The notes under the pieces: generated by a model
What the model saw: the letters and a program-made list of their open reading frames with translations, nothing else
Told to the model about the DNA's origin: nothing
Database searches by the model: none
Source: JAQVEM01 sp964601205
GTDB taxonomy: Bacteria > Actinomycetota > Humimicrobiia > Humimicrobiales > Humimicrobiaceae
Assembly (NCBI GenBank): GCA_964601205.1
Contig: CAZRML010000020.1
Span: 1-64,000, forward strand
Direction of reading: 5' to 3'
Length of the DNA: 64,000 nucleotides
Made by a program: the position numbers and the translations under genes
Shown: positions 16,879 to 25,667 of the stretch, piece by piece
Position numbering within the stretch: the stretch's first letter is position 1
Layout: each line of letters opens with the position of its first letter

Positions 16879-18717
16879 ATGAAGATAATTGAAAAAATAC
16901 TGGATTATTTAAAAAGAAATAAAAAGTGGGTTTTTATTATGGCCGGTTCTCTGGTCATAGCTGCAGGAGCTTTTTTAATTTATTATTTTAAATTCTATCT
17001 GACGGAACCCAATTTTGATGATGAAAATTTTAATTATGTATACAGCGATACAGGAGATAATATAAAGCCGGGGGACAGGATTACTTATGCAGTAAATTAC
17101 AAAAATACGGGTAACAGGAATGTAAGCAAACTGGTTATAGAAGTTAATTTGCCGGAACATACTTCCTTTGTGTCTTCGGACCGCAGTGACGTTTTAAACA
17201 TTGCCGGGGACGGGAAAAAACTGGGTTTTAACATTGGAGAGGTTAAGAAGAACGAGAGAGACACCCTGTGTTTTGTGGTGGAAGTAAATAGCCCGCTGGA
17301 TGATGGTACTGTAATCATGCTGGATAAAGTGAATTTTAATTACATTATAGGGAAAGAGACGTTTAATAATACCCTGAGCCCCGTTCTGACCACCGAAGTT
17401 GAAAGCAGCCCTGATTTGAGTAGCTTCAGTGTAGAAGCTGTAGATGAGAATGGCGGGGTCATTATGCTGGGTGATATCCTGAAGTATAATTTAACAGTGA
17501 AAAATGATGGCGATATGAGTGCATCCGGTGTTGAACTAAAAAGTAATATATCTGAATATACAGACATAATTGAAGATTCTATTACCGGCCAGGGGGAATA
17601 TAAAAATAACAGCGTGCTATGGGAAATTGACAACTTAGAAGTGAATACAAAAAGGGTTCTTTCCTTTAAGGTCAGGGTGAAAGAAGACTTAATGGGCGAA
17701 GAAGTTATAACCAGTGAAAGTATTTTAAAGTACGGGTCAATTGTAATAGAAAAAAAAGTGGAAGAAAAACTGAGCCTGTTCTCTGATTTAGCTACATCGG
17801 AAAACTACATATACGATACAAATGGAGGCAATCTATACCCGGGAGAGACTATAAGTGTAAAAATTATTGTCAGAAACACCGGTATAAAGAAAGAAGAAAA
17901 TTATAGTGTTATCTGTCCCACGCCGGAAGGGGCTACTTACGTCAGCCGATCAGGTATCGCTGAGGGAATAAGTTGGAGTGATGATATAAGGGGGCTTATA
18001 TGGGACCTTGAGAACCTGGGTGTTGAAGAGGAAAAAGAGATTACTTTTAGGATAAAGGTGAACGAAAATCTTGCTAATTCAGGCGGTACAATAACCACTC
18101 ATTTTAAAATTGAAAGCAGCAATGCGGTTATTGAACTGCAGCCTAAAAGCCTGAATGTAACGGGAAACGCAAGGGTTAATATTGTAGCCATAGGTGATTC
18201 ACTGATAGCAAAATCAAACTGGGTGCAGACATTTGACCAGCTTCTGGAGGCTAATTATCCTTATGCAGAGTATAATACAATTGCCAGTGCTAAGAACGGC
18301 GAGTTAACCCGTGAGGGGTATGCAAGATTTGACAGCACCGTTGCTGTACATAATCCTGATATAGTTATAATTGCCTATGGAACCAATGATGTGGGTCCCC
18401 GTTATTCCGGATTCTCGGTTAGCATGGAGGGCCTGATTGTAAAAGCAAAAAGCCTCGGCGCAAGAGTATTTGTTAACCTTATCGGGCCACTGAACTGGCC
18501 GGAAAAAGAAAATTATGCTAAATATAATGACACAATAAGGCAGATTGCTGCAAAGCACGGTGCAGTGGTTATAGATGTTACAACTCCGCTTTCACAGAAT
18601 CCCGGCGGGTATCTAAGTGATGGCATGCACTACAGTTCAGCAGGTGCTTCGGTTGTGGCGCATACAGTATACAGTTATGTTTCCCAGTATCTCGGCAGCA
18701 TCGGACAGAGACTTTAA
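16879..18717 (+). CDS. Membrane-anchored SGNH hydrolase with DUF11/CARDB-like repeats
   Basis: This 612-residue protein has a basic N-terminus and one membrane helix (about 17-37), then three beta-sandwich repeats of DUF11/CARDB type (roughly 40-150, 160-285 and 290-420). Each begins with a phrase like GDxIxYxVxxxNTG or GExIxxxIxxxNTG. The C-terminal domain (about 430-612) is an SGNH/GDSL esterase: AIGDSL (block I Ser), AKNGE (block II Gly), YGTNDV (block III Asn) and SDGMHYSS (block V Asp/His). All four blocks are present, so it should be active. It probably deacetylates a surface glycan outside the cell. Together with the deacetylase it forms a modification pair. Confidence 0.82.
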   Translation: MKIIEKILDYLKRNKKWVFIMAGSLVIAAGAFLIYYFKFYLTEPNFDDENFNYVYSDTGDNIKPGDRITYAVNYKNTGNRNVSKLVIEVNLPEHTSFVSSDRSDVLNIAGDGKKLGFNIGEVKKNERDTLCFVVEVNSPLDDGTVIMLDKVNFNYIIGKETFNNTLSPVLTTEVESSPDLSSFSVEAVDENGGVIMLGDILKYNLTVKNDGDMSASGVELKSNISEYTDIIEDSITGQGEYKNNSVLWEIDNLEVNTKRVLSFKVRVKEDLMGEEVITSESILKYGSIVIEKKVEEKLSLFSDLATSENYIYDTNGGNLYPGETISVKIIVRNTGIKKEENYSVICPTPEGATYVSRSGIAEGISWSDDIRGLIWDLENLGVEEEKEITFRIKVNENLANSGGTITTHFKIESSNAVIELQPKSLNVTGNARVNIVAIGDSLIAKSNWVQTFDQLLEANYPYAEYNTIASAKNGELTREGYARFDSTVAVHNPDIVIIAYGTNDVGPRYSGFSVSMEGLIVKAKSLGARVFVNLIGPLNWPEKENYAKYNDTIRQIAAKHGAVVIDVTTPLSQNPGGYLSDGMHYSSAGASVVAHTVYSYVSQYLGSIGQRL

Positions 18718-18834
18718 TTTATGGGACAGGAGATAGTCTGGCTGTAGAAGATATGCGACCTTATTAATTATTAAAATAATCAGAGTATAATTAATATATT
18801 GGAAGAGCAAGACCAGGCAGGAAGGAGATAGATT

Positions 18835-19365
18835 TTGAGAGTTTTTTTAATAGTTTTTTCTTTTATTAATGCTGTTTTTTATGTTTTTATTTATTCTTAT
18901 TTTGATAAGATTCTGGAGATTCTTGAAGGATTGGATATATCAGCAATAGCAACAAATTATATTAAACTGGCGGCCCTATTAATTGTCGGGTTCTGTATAG
19001 GTGTAATAGTGATGCTTGTATTAAAATTAAAACTAAAAAGAAGCCTTTTTAGTTTTAAGAACCTGGTGATAGTCGGTTTTTTCCCTTTTATCTGTATGGT
19101 GCTGTCTGAAGGTACAATTACCAGCTTTATTATTAATAAATTTTTTAACTCCAGTGAAAGATTGAGTGAGCTTGCATTTTATCTTTTCTCAAGGCAGACT
19201 ATATGGTCCATATGGCTGGGCTTTTCTATAGGTTCATCAATCCGATTCAGTTTTCCCGGAAGAAAATACAGACATGTTTCAATTGAAGGAAAAGAAAAAG
19301 CAGAATTTCCATCACTTGCTAGGGAGTCTGATACAGAAAAACAGGGTCATAAGCACTTCCAGTAA
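18835..19365 (+). CDS. Small multi-pass membrane protein, copy 1 of duplicated pair
   Basis: This 176-residue protein with about four hydrophobic helices starts at TTG 18835, 7 bases after AAGGAG. It begins MRVFLIVFSFIN and has a late conserved segment LSELAFYLFSRQTIW. It is clearly paralogous to the product at 21320, which shares these blocks. Its last 47 bases overlap the 3' end of the opposing beta-propeller gene, and its C-terminal tail of about 25 residues has no counterpart in the paralogue. I do not recognise a family or function. The pairing with a beta-propeller protein suggests a shared membrane role. Confidence 0.65.
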   Translation: MRVFLIVFSFINAVFYVFIYSYFDKILEILEGLDISAIATNYIKLAALLIVGFCIGVIVMLVLKLKLKRSLFSFKNLVIVGFFPFICMVLSEGTITSFIINKFFNSSERLSELAFYLFSRQTIWSIWLGFSIGSSIRFSFPGRKYRHVSIEGKEKAEFPSLARESDTEKQGHKHFQ

Positions 19366-21085
19366 TACTGGTAAGTCTCTTTAGGTTTGAACCATCGGCA
19401 TTGACTATAAATATTTCAAGCTGGCCGTCAGCAGTGCCCTCGAAGGTTATATATTTATTATCCGGAGATATGTCAGGGTGCCTGCTGTTTGAGAGGTTCC
19501 CGCTGATTTTTTGTAAATTTTCTCCATTGATATTTATAGTATAAACGGATTCATTGTCACTAAAAACAATAGTTTCTCCATCAATGGAAATTGCAGGGAC
19601 CCTCTGTCTCATGTCTGCGTCTGATATCTGTTTAATATTAGTACCGTCATAGTCCATCATATATATTTTTTCATTCCTTGACGCCCCTGATTCAAAAATG
19701 ACTCTGTACTGGAAAGGATGACCGTAAGGATGCCAGTCCGGGACGTTCGGATTAAATGTAATTCTCTTCATATCGCTTCCATCACTGTTCATCCTGTATA
19801 TTTCATAGTCGCCCTCTATGTATGCTTCAAAGAAAATATATCTTCCATCAAAGGACCAGGCGGGATACCCGCTTCTCCATGGATTGTAGGTAAGCTGCTC
19901 CTTTTCGGTTCCATCCCAGTTCATAACTATTATCTGCCAGACACCATTAATATCTGAAGTATAGGCAATTTTTTTACCATCGGGTGAAACAGCAGGATAA
20001 TTATCTTTTCCGGAATAATCTGTCAGCTGCATAAGTTCGGTGCCATCTATGTTCATACTGAATATATCCTCGTTTCCATTTTTGCTGGAAGTAAATACTA
20101 TCTTTCTGGTCGAATATTCTGTATCGGGGTCCCTTGGTCTGCCTCCGGTGATGTGGTCTTTATTTATTGCCCAGCCGCTTATCTCTATGGATTCGTTGCT
20201 CAGGTTAGCCTGTGCTGAAATTATAGCCATGGATTCCTTCTTTTCACCTTCTATTACAATATTTCTTAAGCCCAGGTTATATGTTCCTGAAGTAGAGAAA
20301 GAGTAAATATACAGAGTGTTTTCGCTGCCGGCTTCAAGATTACTACCGTCAAAATTTAATAAATATCCGGAACTGGTATAACCGGCGTTTCCAAAAGCGC
20401 CGGCTACATCCTGTCTTTCAATTCCATAGTCTACTTCACCGGCGGGCTTCCCGAATCCTTCAGGCCCGTTTAAATATATTTCAATACGGTCAATACCGGG
20501 GTCACTTTGCTGGCTGAGATCAACTGACCAGCCTGAAATTTTAATATTCGATTTATCAGCTTCTTTTATTATTTCATTGTGGGAAGGGTCATCTATAGAT
20601 AGTCTGATATTTTCGTCTGTCTCTTCGCTGCCCGGGATGCTAACCTTCTGGCGGGTATGACTCCATCCATATTCTGGTATCAGAACATAGATATAAAGGT
20701 AATGGGTAGAGCCGGGCTCAAAGGTGTATGCTCTGTTTTTTTCGGCCAGGAGGAAACCGCTTTCTGAGAATTCCCCCCCATAGATATTATAGGCTTCCGG
20801 GGAGGTCATACCATATTTTGCTTCTCCCAGCAGTATGCCATTATTCCTGTCACCATCAAGATATATCTCTATTACTGCGATTTCATCCTCTTTCACTTCC
20901 TGAACCGGTTCTTCTTCAACTACAGGCTCTGGCTCCTCTTCTTCAACTATGGGTTCGCCTGTTTCAGGCCCGGCAGTTTCTTCTTTATCAGTAGTTCCTG
21001 ACCCGGTATATTTTAAGACTATAAAACCGAGGAATATAACAGCTATCAGGAGCAAAACTATAATAATTGTAGTTACTGTTCTCAT
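19319..21085 (-). CDS. Membrane-anchored TolB-like beta-propeller protein, copy 1
   Basis: Of 588 residues, the first 27 or so hold one membrane helix. An acidic Glu/Pro linker (about 32-68) follows. Two beta repeats then appear (about 70-155 and 195-285), each with an E-I-Y-L-(D/N)-G phrase, a (K/D)-Y-G-(M/I) phrase and an L-Y-I-Y phrase. Such repeats recur in secreted bacterial proteins. Residues about 325-588 contain six PD40/WD40-like propeller blades (SPDGKKIAYTS, SFDGRYIFFEA and similar, each followed by a xxMNxDG or equivalent turn). The propeller faces outside the membrane and is likely for binding. No catalytic motif is visible. It is paralogous to the gene at 21827. Confidence 0.78.
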   Translation of the reverse strand: MRTVTTIIIVLLLIAVIFLGFIVLKYTGSGTTDKEETAGPETGEPIVEEEEPEPVVEEEPVQEVKEDEIAVIEIYLDGDRNNGILLGEAKYGMTSPEAYNIYGGEFSESGFLLAEKNRAYTFEPGSTHYLYIYVLIPEYGWSHTRQKVSIPGSEETDENIRLSIDDPSHNEIIKEADKSNIKISGWSVDLSQQSDPGIDRIEIYLNGPEGFGKPAGEVDYGIERQDVAGAFGNAGYTSSGYLLNFDGSNLEAGSENTLYIYSFSTSGTYNLGLRNIVIEGEKKESMAIISAQANLSNESIEISGWAINKDHITGGRPRDPDTEYSTRKIVFTSSKNGNEDIFSMNIDGTELMQLTDYSGKDNYPAVSPDGKKIAYTSDINGVWQIIVMNWDGTEKEQLTYNPWRSGYPAWSFDGRYIFFEAYIEGDYEIYRMNSDGSDMKRITFNPNVPDWHPYGHPFQYRVIFESGASRNEKIYMMDYDGTNIKQISDADMRQRVPAISIDGETIVFSDNESVYTININGENLQKISGNLSNSRHPDISPDNKYITFEGTADGQLEIFIVNADGSNLKRLTSITGSAYDPVFLYQTP

Positions 21086-21319
21086 TTTGTTTTATACCTT
21101 TTTATCTATATATTACAGATTATAGGATTTGGACGTTAAGATTGATTTAAATACACTGATAATAATTATAAACTATAAATGCATTTAATATATTTTTAAG
21201 TTTTAGAGTATAACAGAATACAATATTAATTGAAATTAGTATTTTTTTAAGTTAACATCTGGTTATCAGTTATTTTAGAAAAAAATGATATAAATGGAAA
21301 GAAGACTGCGGATAAAAAA

Positions 21320-21781
21320 ATGAGAATTTTTCTTATCATATTTAGTTTTATAAATATAATTCTCTATTATACCGCTTTTGCATATTTTGATAATATCACC
21401 GGTGCACTGGCAGCTTACAGCCTGCCTGCCGGTTTTTTAAGTTTTTTGAGGCTTATTATAATTCTCATTCTCGGGTTTATGATTGGATTACTGATAATTA
21501 TCAGTATGAGGCCGATAGTAAATAGGAATTATTTTGACATAAAAACATTTTTGATTTCAGGCTGTATACCTGCTATTGCTCTATTGCTGTATAAAACTGG
21601 TCTGGTGAATATAGCAGTAACTGAACTGTTTGATTCCAATCTTACTATTTCAGAGCTTGCTTTTTATTTCTTCTCCAGGGAAACTGTCTGGGGCCTGTGG
21701 CTTGGGATTTCCATGGGTACATCGGTTAGATTAAAACTAGGAACTTCAAGCAAAAGGTTCAGGCATCAGGTTGCCGATTAA
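21320..21781 (+). CDS. Small multi-pass membrane protein, copy 2 of duplicated pair
   Basis: At 153 residues with about four hydrophobic helices, it starts MRIFLIIFSFIN and carries ISELAFYFFSRETVWGLWLG near residue 112-131, aligning end to end with the product at 18835. Unlike copy 1, it stops 45 bases short of the opposing beta-propeller gene, so the convergent 3' ends do not overlap here. The family is unknown to me. The conserved FSR(Q/E)T(I/V)W motif near the last helix is the best handle for a profile search. Confidence 0.62.
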   Translation: MRIFLIIFSFINIILYYTAFAYFDNITGALAAYSLPAGFLSFLRLIIILILGFMIGLLIIISMRPIVNRNYFDIKTFLISGCIPAIALLLYKTGLVNIAVTELFDSNLTISELAFYFFSRETVWGLWLGISMGTSVRLKLGTSSKRFRHQVAD

Positions 21782-21826
21782 ATGCAATGCAGTGGACCCG
21801 GAAGATATATTAAGCTGCAAAAGATA

Positions 21827-23836
21827 TTATCGGTAGAGGAAACTGCCATCTTTATCGATATAAGAAGAATTGGTCAGATTGGTTTTTTCTCCGGTGGCAA
21901 GATTTATTAAAATTAAATCTTCGCGGGAACCTTTTCTTTCTTCATAAATTATATATTTTCCATCAGGTGAAAAAGATGGGTGGCCGTCCTCTTCAGGGTT
22001 GCTGTTTAACCTGGTTTCATTCTGGCCGGTATAATCCATAATCCAGATATCGGCATATCTATCAGAATATCTCATATAAGTTATTTTACTTCCGTCCGGT
22101 GATACATCCGGAACCCTTCTTCTTGGCCCATCAGTACATATTTTTCTTTTTCCGGAGCCGTCGTGATTCATTACATAAATATTTTCATGTCCGGTAGTTC
22201 CTGATTCGTATATAACCATATATTCAGAAGGATGCCCGGTTGGGTGCCAGTCATGGGAGTCGCGGTTAAAGGTAAGCCTTTTTTGCTCTGTTCCGTCGCT
22301 TTTAATTCTATATATTTCCCAGTCTCCATCACTATATATCTCAAAATATATATATTTTCCGTCATAAGACCAGGAAGGATAGGCACATCTATGGTTGCCC
22401 GTGGTAATTTGCTTTTTATTATTACCATTCCAGTCCATAACCATAATCTGCCAGACCCCGCCTATATCAGCAGTGTAGGCAATTTTTTCTCCATCGGGAG
22501 ATACTTCCGGATACAGGTCGCTGCCGCTGCTGCTGGTCAGGCGGGTGAGCCCTGTCCCGTCAATATTTATACTGTATATATTTTCATTGCCATCTCTATT
22601 GGAATTAAATATTATTTTTTTGGTATTGTGCTGCCCGGTATCTATAGAAGGCTCTTCCACGACCTTTCGTTTTTCTTCAAGGTATTTTTCAAGGACATTT
22701 TTATCGATTGCCAGTCCGGTTATTTCAATAATGTTCTCATTATTGAACTTTTGTGTGTCAACCCTGGCATTAATTATTGCTTTTTCTTCTCTTATCCCGG
22801 ATAAGTAAATATCTCTTGTTTCATAATTAAACGAATTGTCCACGGAGCTAAACGCATAAATGAATATAGTGTGGGTGGAACCGGGCTCAAGGTCAATTAG
22901 ATTTTCAAATGTGTAACCACTATTTAAATAGTTTGAATTTTCAAGATAGCCGGCAACGTCCTCTCTGGGAATTCCGTATTCAGTATTCCCGATAAATTTT
23001 CCATAACCCTCTGGTCCATCAAGGTAGATTTCAATGTTTGATATTCCGGGGTTTTCTTTGTACCTAAGGTCAACAGCCCATCCTTTAATATTCTGTAGGC
23101 TGGAGGTTATACTCTTATCTTCCGGTTTTTCTACAAATATGGTTATTTTTTTCTCGCATTTTTCTTCTCCGGACAAACTTACCTGCTGTCTTGTGTAGCC
23201 CCACTCTGACTGCCGGGTGTAAAAGTAAATATAAATATAGTGGTTAGAACCGGCTTCAAGGTTCAGATTACTGTCATTTTTAATGTTAAATCTAAAACCT
23301 GTATTTATAAAATCCTCACCGTACAGCTGTAATGCTTCCACAGATTCAAGGTTTGAAGTTGTTTCCCCGAGGTATATGCCGTTTTCCATATCTCCATCAA
23401 GAAAAAATTTTATGGTACCGGCTTTTATCTCTTCTCTGTCTTCTTCCTCCTTTTCTATGGTTTCTTCTCCATCTGTATTTTCACTATCTTCGTTTTGTTT
23501 ATTCTCAGATACTTCTGCATCCTGGCTTGCAGAGTCTAAAGAACTGTCATTCTTATCATCCGGAGTTTCAGGGTTATCAGCGGTATCCACGGCCGGAGTG
23601 TCACTGATATCTTTAACTATGTATTCGCGGTTAGTAATAAAAAATTTTTGTATATCATTTATTGTTTCTACCCTTGAGACAGGTAATTTGTTTTTATCCC
23701 ATGGTTTTGCTGATAGCGGCCCTTCTGAAGTGTTTTCCCGGCTTTCGGCGTCTTTTGTTGTACTGATTACCGCGATGCTTAAGAGGGTGCTTATTGATAA
23801 AAAAATAATTAGAAGTATTATTATTATAAATCTCAT
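21827..23836 (-). CDS. Membrane-anchored TolB-like beta-propeller protein, copy 2
   Basis: This 669-residue paralogue of the product at 19319 has the same layout: one membrane helix (about 3-25), a longer acidic low-complexity linker (about 80-140, rich in Glu, Asp and Ser), two repeats of the EIYLDG type (about 140-230 and 265-355), then six PD40 blades (about 405-669) with SPDGEKIAYTA, SYDGKYIYFEI and SPDGKYIIYEE. The propeller aligns closely with copy 1, including DWHPTGHP versus DWHPYGHP. The difference in linker length is the main divergence. It is likely extracytoplasmic and binding rather than enzymatic; the ligand is unknown. Confidence 0.78.
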   Translation of the reverse strand: MRFIIIILLIIFLSISTLLSIAVISTTKDAESRENTSEGPLSAKPWDKNKLPVSRVETINDIQKFFITNREYIVKDISDTPAVDTADNPETPDDKNDSSLDSASQDAEVSENKQNEDSENTDGEETIEKEEEDREEIKAGTIKFFLDGDMENGIYLGETTSNLESVEALQLYGEDFINTGFRFNIKNDSNLNLEAGSNHYIYIYFYTRQSEWGYTRQQVSLSGEEKCEKKITIFVEKPEDKSITSSLQNIKGWAVDLRYKENPGISNIEIYLDGPEGYGKFIGNTEYGIPREDVAGYLENSNYLNSGYTFENLIDLEPGSTHTIFIYAFSSVDNSFNYETRDIYLSGIREEKAIINARVDTQKFNNENIIEITGLAIDKNVLEKYLEEKRKVVEEPSIDTGQHNTKKIIFNSNRDGNENIYSINIDGTGLTRLTSSSGSDLYPEVSPDGEKIAYTADIGGVWQIMVMDWNGNNKKQITTGNHRCAYPSWSYDGKYIYFEIYSDGDWEIYRIKSDGTEQKRLTFNRDSHDWHPTGHPSEYMVIYESGTTGHENIYVMNHDGSGKRKICTDGPRRRVPDVSPDGSKITYMRYSDRYADIWIMDYTGQNETRLNSNPEEDGHPSFSPDGKYIIYEERKGSREDLILINLATGEKTNLTNSSYIDKDGSFLYR

Positions 23837-24017
23837 ATAGGATTAAGGCTGTTTACAATAATTTTATTGTTTTTGTTATGGTAGTATAAATTTTTAATTA
23901 GTACAATTATAATTAAGAAATCTTTAAAAAATAAAAACAGTGCAGGGATAAATCCGGGATTATATTATAATTAAAGCAGAAATAAAGCGAAAAGTAACAT
24001 ATTCTTAATTTTTTAAT

Positions 24018-25592
24018 ATGAGCAGAATATTTATAGCAGGCATGAGCCCCCTTCCATTTGAAAATGACAGGAAGGTATATGGAACCGGTATAAGAACATG
24101 GCAGTTTTTACTTCCACTGTTAGAGGAGGGCCATAAAATTTGTGTATGTAATTATGCTGTTCCTTCAGCATATCCTGATGGTTATAAGTCAGAGTACAGG
24201 AAAAATTTTGTTTATAGTGAAGATGGCCCTGCAGATAAAAAGAATTCTGGTGATTCTAAAAGCAGCAACTCCGGAGGCATAGGGGGCAGGAAAGCGTATG
24301 CCGGTAACTCTGTCAGTGTGGACGGCGGGATAAAGGACAATCCTGAATATAGCTTTGAGTACAACATATTGAGAAAAGAGGATTTTGAGAATGTTGAACT
24401 TATGTCCCGGATATTTAATGAATTCAAACCTGACTGTGCTATTGGATGTACTTTTTATCCTTCATATATTCTCTCTAAACTAATCAGTTATTCTAATAAA
24501 GATATACCGTTCCGGGCTGATTTGTTTGGCCATGTAATGGCCGAAGCACAGGCGCGCGCCTATATGGACGGTAGTGATGAGTGTCTTTTCCATTACTGGA
24601 ATAGTGAGTATAATATTATATCTGCGGCTGATGTTTTTTCCTGTGTATCTTCAAGACAGAAGTATGCTTTAATAGGAGAGCTGGGAGCTGCAGGCAGGCT
24701 TAACCGTTATACCGCCGGTTATAATTTTACAGATGTGATTCCATGTGGTATCCCTGAAACGGGGTATAGACATACCAGAAAAGTAATCAGGGGAAAATCC
24801 GGCATAAAAGAAGGGGATTTCGTGGTACTCTGGACCGGTGGATATAACACCTGGACAGATGTTGATACCCTGTTTAGAGGACTGATAATTGCCATGAAAA
24901 AAAATCCTGATATTAAATTTGTATCAACAGGAGGCGAGATTCCTGAACAGGACCTGAAGACTTATCCTCATTTTCTTTCCATGGTAAATGAAAGCTTTTA
25001 TAAAGATAGATTTATAATGAAAGGATGGGTACCCGGAGAAGATGTCCCGAATTACTACCTTGAAGCTGATGCCGGTATAAACATTGATAAAGATATTTAT
25101 GAAGTCAGGCTGGGCAGTAAAAACCGTATTATGGATTGGTTCAGAGCCGGTCTGTGCGTGCTGTCTTCAAATGTGTGTGAATTGACAGATATTATAGAAA
25201 AAGAAGAAATTGGTTATACATTTAAACCTTATGATTATAAGGAATTAAGCGATAAATTAGTCTATATGGCAACGCATCGCCGCGAGGTGGGAAAAACTGC
25301 AGCTGCGGGAAAAATTTATGCATTGAAAAATTTTAATTTCAGTAAGACTACCTTAAGATTGAGGGAATGGGTTAGAAACCCTGTATTTTCTCCAGATAAA
25401 GGGAAGGAAAAGAAATTATTCCTAAACAGAGAAGAAGCCCTGAGGAATATTGATGAGATAGCTTTCCGGCAGAAGCAAATGATAGAAGAAAGGGACAGGA
25501 GAATATCCGAGCTTGAAGGGATCGTCAGCAAGAATCTGATTTATAAAATATATAGTTATTTTAAAGTTGCTAAAAGGAGAATATTTCACTGA
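24018..25592 (+). CDS. Family 4-like glycosyltransferase with C-terminal coiled coil
   Basis: This 524-residue protein opens with GMSPLPFENDRKVYGTGIR, the donor-side glycine region of GT-B enzymes, and has PCGIPE and LWTGGYNTWTDVDTL where GT4 proteins begin their second Rossmann half. ADAGINIDKDIYEVRLGSK is the region equivalent to the GT4 E-x7-E motif, but a clear E-x7-E pair is not visible, so donor binding may be altered. A low-complexity Ser/Gly insert lies near residues 73-100. The last 75 or so residues form a helical, probably coiled-coil tail (RNIDEIAFRQKQMIEERDRR). It opens the glycosyltransferase run and is divergent from the beta-propeller gene. Confidence 0.75.
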   Translation: MSRIFIAGMSPLPFENDRKVYGTGIRTWQFLLPLLEEGHKICVCNYAVPSAYPDGYKSEYRKNFVYSEDGPADKKNSGDSKSSNSGGIGGRKAYAGNSVSVDGGIKDNPEYSFEYNILRKEDFENVELMSRIFNEFKPDCAIGCTFYPSYILSKLISYSNKDIPFRADLFGHVMAEAQARAYMDGSDECLFHYWNSEYNIISAADVFSCVSSRQKYALIGELGAAGRLNRYTAGYNFTDVIPCGIPETGYRHTRKVIRGKSGIKEGDFVVLWTGGYNTWTDVDTLFRGLIIAMKKNPDIKFVSTGGEIPEQDLKTYPHFLSMVNESFYKDRFIMKGWVPGEDVPNYYLEADAGINIDKDIYEVRLGSKNRIMDWFRAGLCVLSSNVCELTDIIEKEEIGYTFKPYDYKELSDKLVYMATHRREVGKTAAAGKIYALKNFNFSKTTLRLREWVRNPVFSPDKGKEKKLFLNREEALRNIDEIAFRQKQMIEERDRRISELEGIVSKNLIYKIYSYFKVAKRRIFH

Positions 25593-25667
25593 ATATTGGA
25601 TAAGAGCGGATGCTATATTTAAAAAGATGTAAGTATTCAAAATATTTCTGTTATTAATTTTTTCGGT

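Noticed and set aside
22232..22804. 190-codon plus-strand frame opposite the beta-propeller gene (also 48723-49484 opposite the isomerase and ahcY)
   Set aside because: These are long antisense frames of well-supported coding genes, with no SD and no recognisable domain.
23397..23620. Low-complexity Glu/Ser/Asp coding stretch considered as a possible frameshift or repeat region
   Set aside because: The frame stays open and the acidic composition matches the linker in the paralogous protein at 19319-21085.
24212..24330. Ser/Gly-rich insert in a glycosyltransferase considered as a mobile insertion
   Set aside because: There are no flanking repeats and the reading frame is uninterrupted. It is probably a surface loop.
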